Source: D2472 sp964444385 (GTDB lineage: Bacteria; Pseudomonadota; Gammaproteobacteria; Magnimaribacterales; D2472). From it: a DNA stretch of 6,165 bases. The position numbers and the translations under genes are program-made. This document shows positions 4,999-6,165 of this stretch, piece after piece (position 1 is the stretch's first letter; every line of letters starts with the position of its first letter). The notes beneath the pieces are model-generated. The model made no database searches. It saw only the letters and a program-made list of their open reading frames with translations, and had not been told where the DNA came from. The stretch lies in contig CAYUHD010000064.1 of assembly GCA_964444385.1 (NCBI GenBank), positions 1 to 6,165 on the forward strand. Direction: 5' to 3'.

Positions 4999-6165
4999 AG
5001 TGGCTTTTCTCCAAATAAATAAATTTCACCTGACTTGCTTTTTGAGGCAGCAGGTTTATAAGTTTGAACTAAATGAAAGCTCTTTTCCATTTCCGTTCTT
5101 AGTTTTTTTAATAAACTATTCTGAAACGTCTTCATGATGAATGAACCATTATTCTTATTTAAGTAGCTAACTGCTGTTTTGAGAGTCTCAATATTTAACT
5201 CAAATATGTTTTCTTCATCAACCGCTCTTATACCAGTTAAATTTGGGGCTAAATCTGAAATAACAAGGTTAAATTGTGATTTTAAACAGGAAATTTCTTC
5301 AATTTTATCAATATTTATAACATCTTCTTGGAAAAATAATACTTCGTTTATTGGATCCATCGGTAAAAGATCAATTGCATAAACATTTGATGAAGGAGCC
5401 ATCACTTTTATGAGCTCAGACCACCCTCCTGGAGCAGATCCAATGTCAAGCACAAGACTATTATTTTTAAGGGTTTTAGTTTTGTCTAAAATTTCAACCT
5501 TGATTGGTAGATATTCTATTTCAAAACCCAAGACTTTTAATCTGATATGATCTTTTTCTGTAGTTATGAGATCTAAACTATTTTTTTTTGCAGTTTGGAT
5601 TAGTCTTTCGATTTCTTTTTTTGAGTATGAATAATGATCTGGGTACGGTATTGATATAGAGATATTTAAATTAAATTCTCGAAGAGTATCAAAAAAATTT
5701 TCCGGATTTCCTATTCCCGCAAAAGCTAAAAGTTTTTTATTTTTAAAATTTTCAATTTTTTCGGGTTTATATTTAGAATAAAAAATATTTATATTTTTAG
5801 AAATTTTTTTTATTTTATTTTCAAAATCTTTATTTATTTTACCATTTATCACAACAATTTGTGATTTTTTTATAGAATTTAAATTTTCTCTCAAAGGACC
5901 TGAAGGTATAGTGTGTCCATTTCCAATCAATTGTTTTTCATTAAAGCATAAAATTTTCAAATTTTTTTCAATTGAGAAATCTTGCAAACCGTCATCTAAA
6001 ATAATGGAGTCAAAGTTGTTGCTTTGAGCTTTGCCAATAGCTTTTTGTCTTGAAAAGTCTGTAAACAAATTTCCCACCCTTTTTTCAATGAGGTTTATTT
6101 CATCATAATGGTTTTTATATAATTTTCTAACTAAGAGTATATGAGAATAAAAGGAAAAAGAGTTC
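4995..6165 (-). CDS. Composite LpxK (lipid A 4'-kinase) - RlmE (23S rRNA Um2552 methyltransferase) reading frame, 5' end outside window
   Basis: One uninterrupted frame of 389 visible codons; it stays open from a stop at 4995 to the right edge, so the GTG at 6077 is internal and not the start. Residues are counted from the first full codon (6164). Residues 1 to about 222 are LpxK, which phosphorylates disaccharide 1-phosphate to lipid IVA at the inner membrane: DDGLQ (57-61), GNG..IPSGPLRE (81-93), LAFAGIGNP (146-154), PDHY (175-178) and TTEKD (201-205). The N-terminal membrane anchor and Walker A loop would lie off-window. Residues from about 222 are RlmE: SAM motif DIGSAPGGW (240-248), AIDLLPMDP (263-271), SDLAPN with Asp304, MKTF with Lys345, and Glu380 near the end, spaced as Asp124, Lys164 and Glu199 of E. 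coli. The RlmE N-terminal ~35 residues are absent; Lys222 lies near the place of catalytic Lys38. It could be a real fusion, a deletion or a chimeric assembly. Confidence 0.85.
   Translation of the reverse strand, partial: NSFSFYSHILLVRKLYKNHYDEINLIEKRVGNLFTDFSRQKAIGKAQSNNFDSIILDDGLQDFSIEKNLKILCFNEKQLIGNGHTIPSGPLRENLNSIKKSQIVVINGKINKDFENKIKKISKNINIFYSKYKPEKIENFKNKKLLAFAGIGNPENFFDTLREFNLNISISIPYPDHYSYSKKEIERLIQTAKKNSLDLITTEKDHIRLKVLGFEIEYLPIKVEILDKTKTLKNNSLVLDIGSAPGGWSELIKVMAPSSNVYAIDLLPMDPINEVLFFQEDVINIDKIEEISCLKSQFNLVISDLAPNLTGIRAVDEENIFELNIETLKTAVSYLNKNNGSFIMKTFQNSLLKKLRTEMEKSFHLVQTYKPAASKSKSGEIYLFGEKPL

Noticed and set aside
5740..5880. Extremely AT-rich tract with long T runs, considered as a regulatory or origin-like region or a frameshift site
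   Set aside because: It is coding throughout in the LpxK frame (Lys/Asn/Ile-rich), with the family motifs in phase on both sides.
5995..6077. GTG at 6077 as start of a short free-standing gene
   Set aside because: The frame stays open to the window edge and the upstream codons (including a YDEINLI stretch resembling the LpxK GDE region) continue kinase sequence, so this Val is internal.

Overview
The window looks like chromosomal DNA from an AT-rich proteobacterium, most likely a marine-type gammaproteobacterium. This rests on gene order and protein character: the minus strand reads rlmE, ftsH, glmM, tpiA, secG and then an initiator tRNA. That is the conserved gammaproteobacterial rlmE-ftsH-(folP)-glmM-tpiA-secG-tRNALeu-tRNAfMet neighbourhood that normally leads into rimP-nusA-infB. 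The species cannot be named from sequence alone.

Layout. Positions 3-79 (minus) hold tRNA-fMet, and 180-266 (plus) hold tRNA-Leu(GAG). About 100 bases between them carry two divergent promoters. Behind tRNA-Leu on the plus strand is a small MerC-like membrane protein (300-692), apparently with its own extended -10 promoter and a leaderless start. It converges on secG with a single base between the stop codons. From 6165 down to 694 everything is one tightly packed minus-strand series: an lpxK/rlmE composite gene (open at the right edge), ftsH, glmM, tpiA and secG. Junctions are a 4-base ATGA overlap or gaps of 9, 3 and 3 bases, so this is very probably one operon. There is no gene-free stretch above 300 bases.

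Function. The operon joins inner-membrane quality control (FtsH), amino-sugar supply for peptidoglycan and LPS (GlmM), a glycolytic enzyme (TpiA), a Sec translocon subunit (SecG), and, in the first gene, lipid A 4'-kinase (LpxK) plus 23S rRNA 2'-O-methyltransferase (RlmE) sequence. FtsH controls LpxC turnover in E. coli, so an LPS link to this operon makes sense, but lpxK is not normally located here.

Most notable points: (1) the first gene is one uninterrupted reading frame made of an LpxK missing only its last residues, followed by an RlmE missing its N-terminal RNA-binding segment. It is either a true fusion or a chimeric join, and it deserves the first check. (2) The tRNA-Leu plus merC-like segment is inverted relative to the usual arrangement. 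(3) folP is absent between ftsH and glmM. (4) The merC-like gene appears to be leaderless, with a dyad over its -10 box and start codon.
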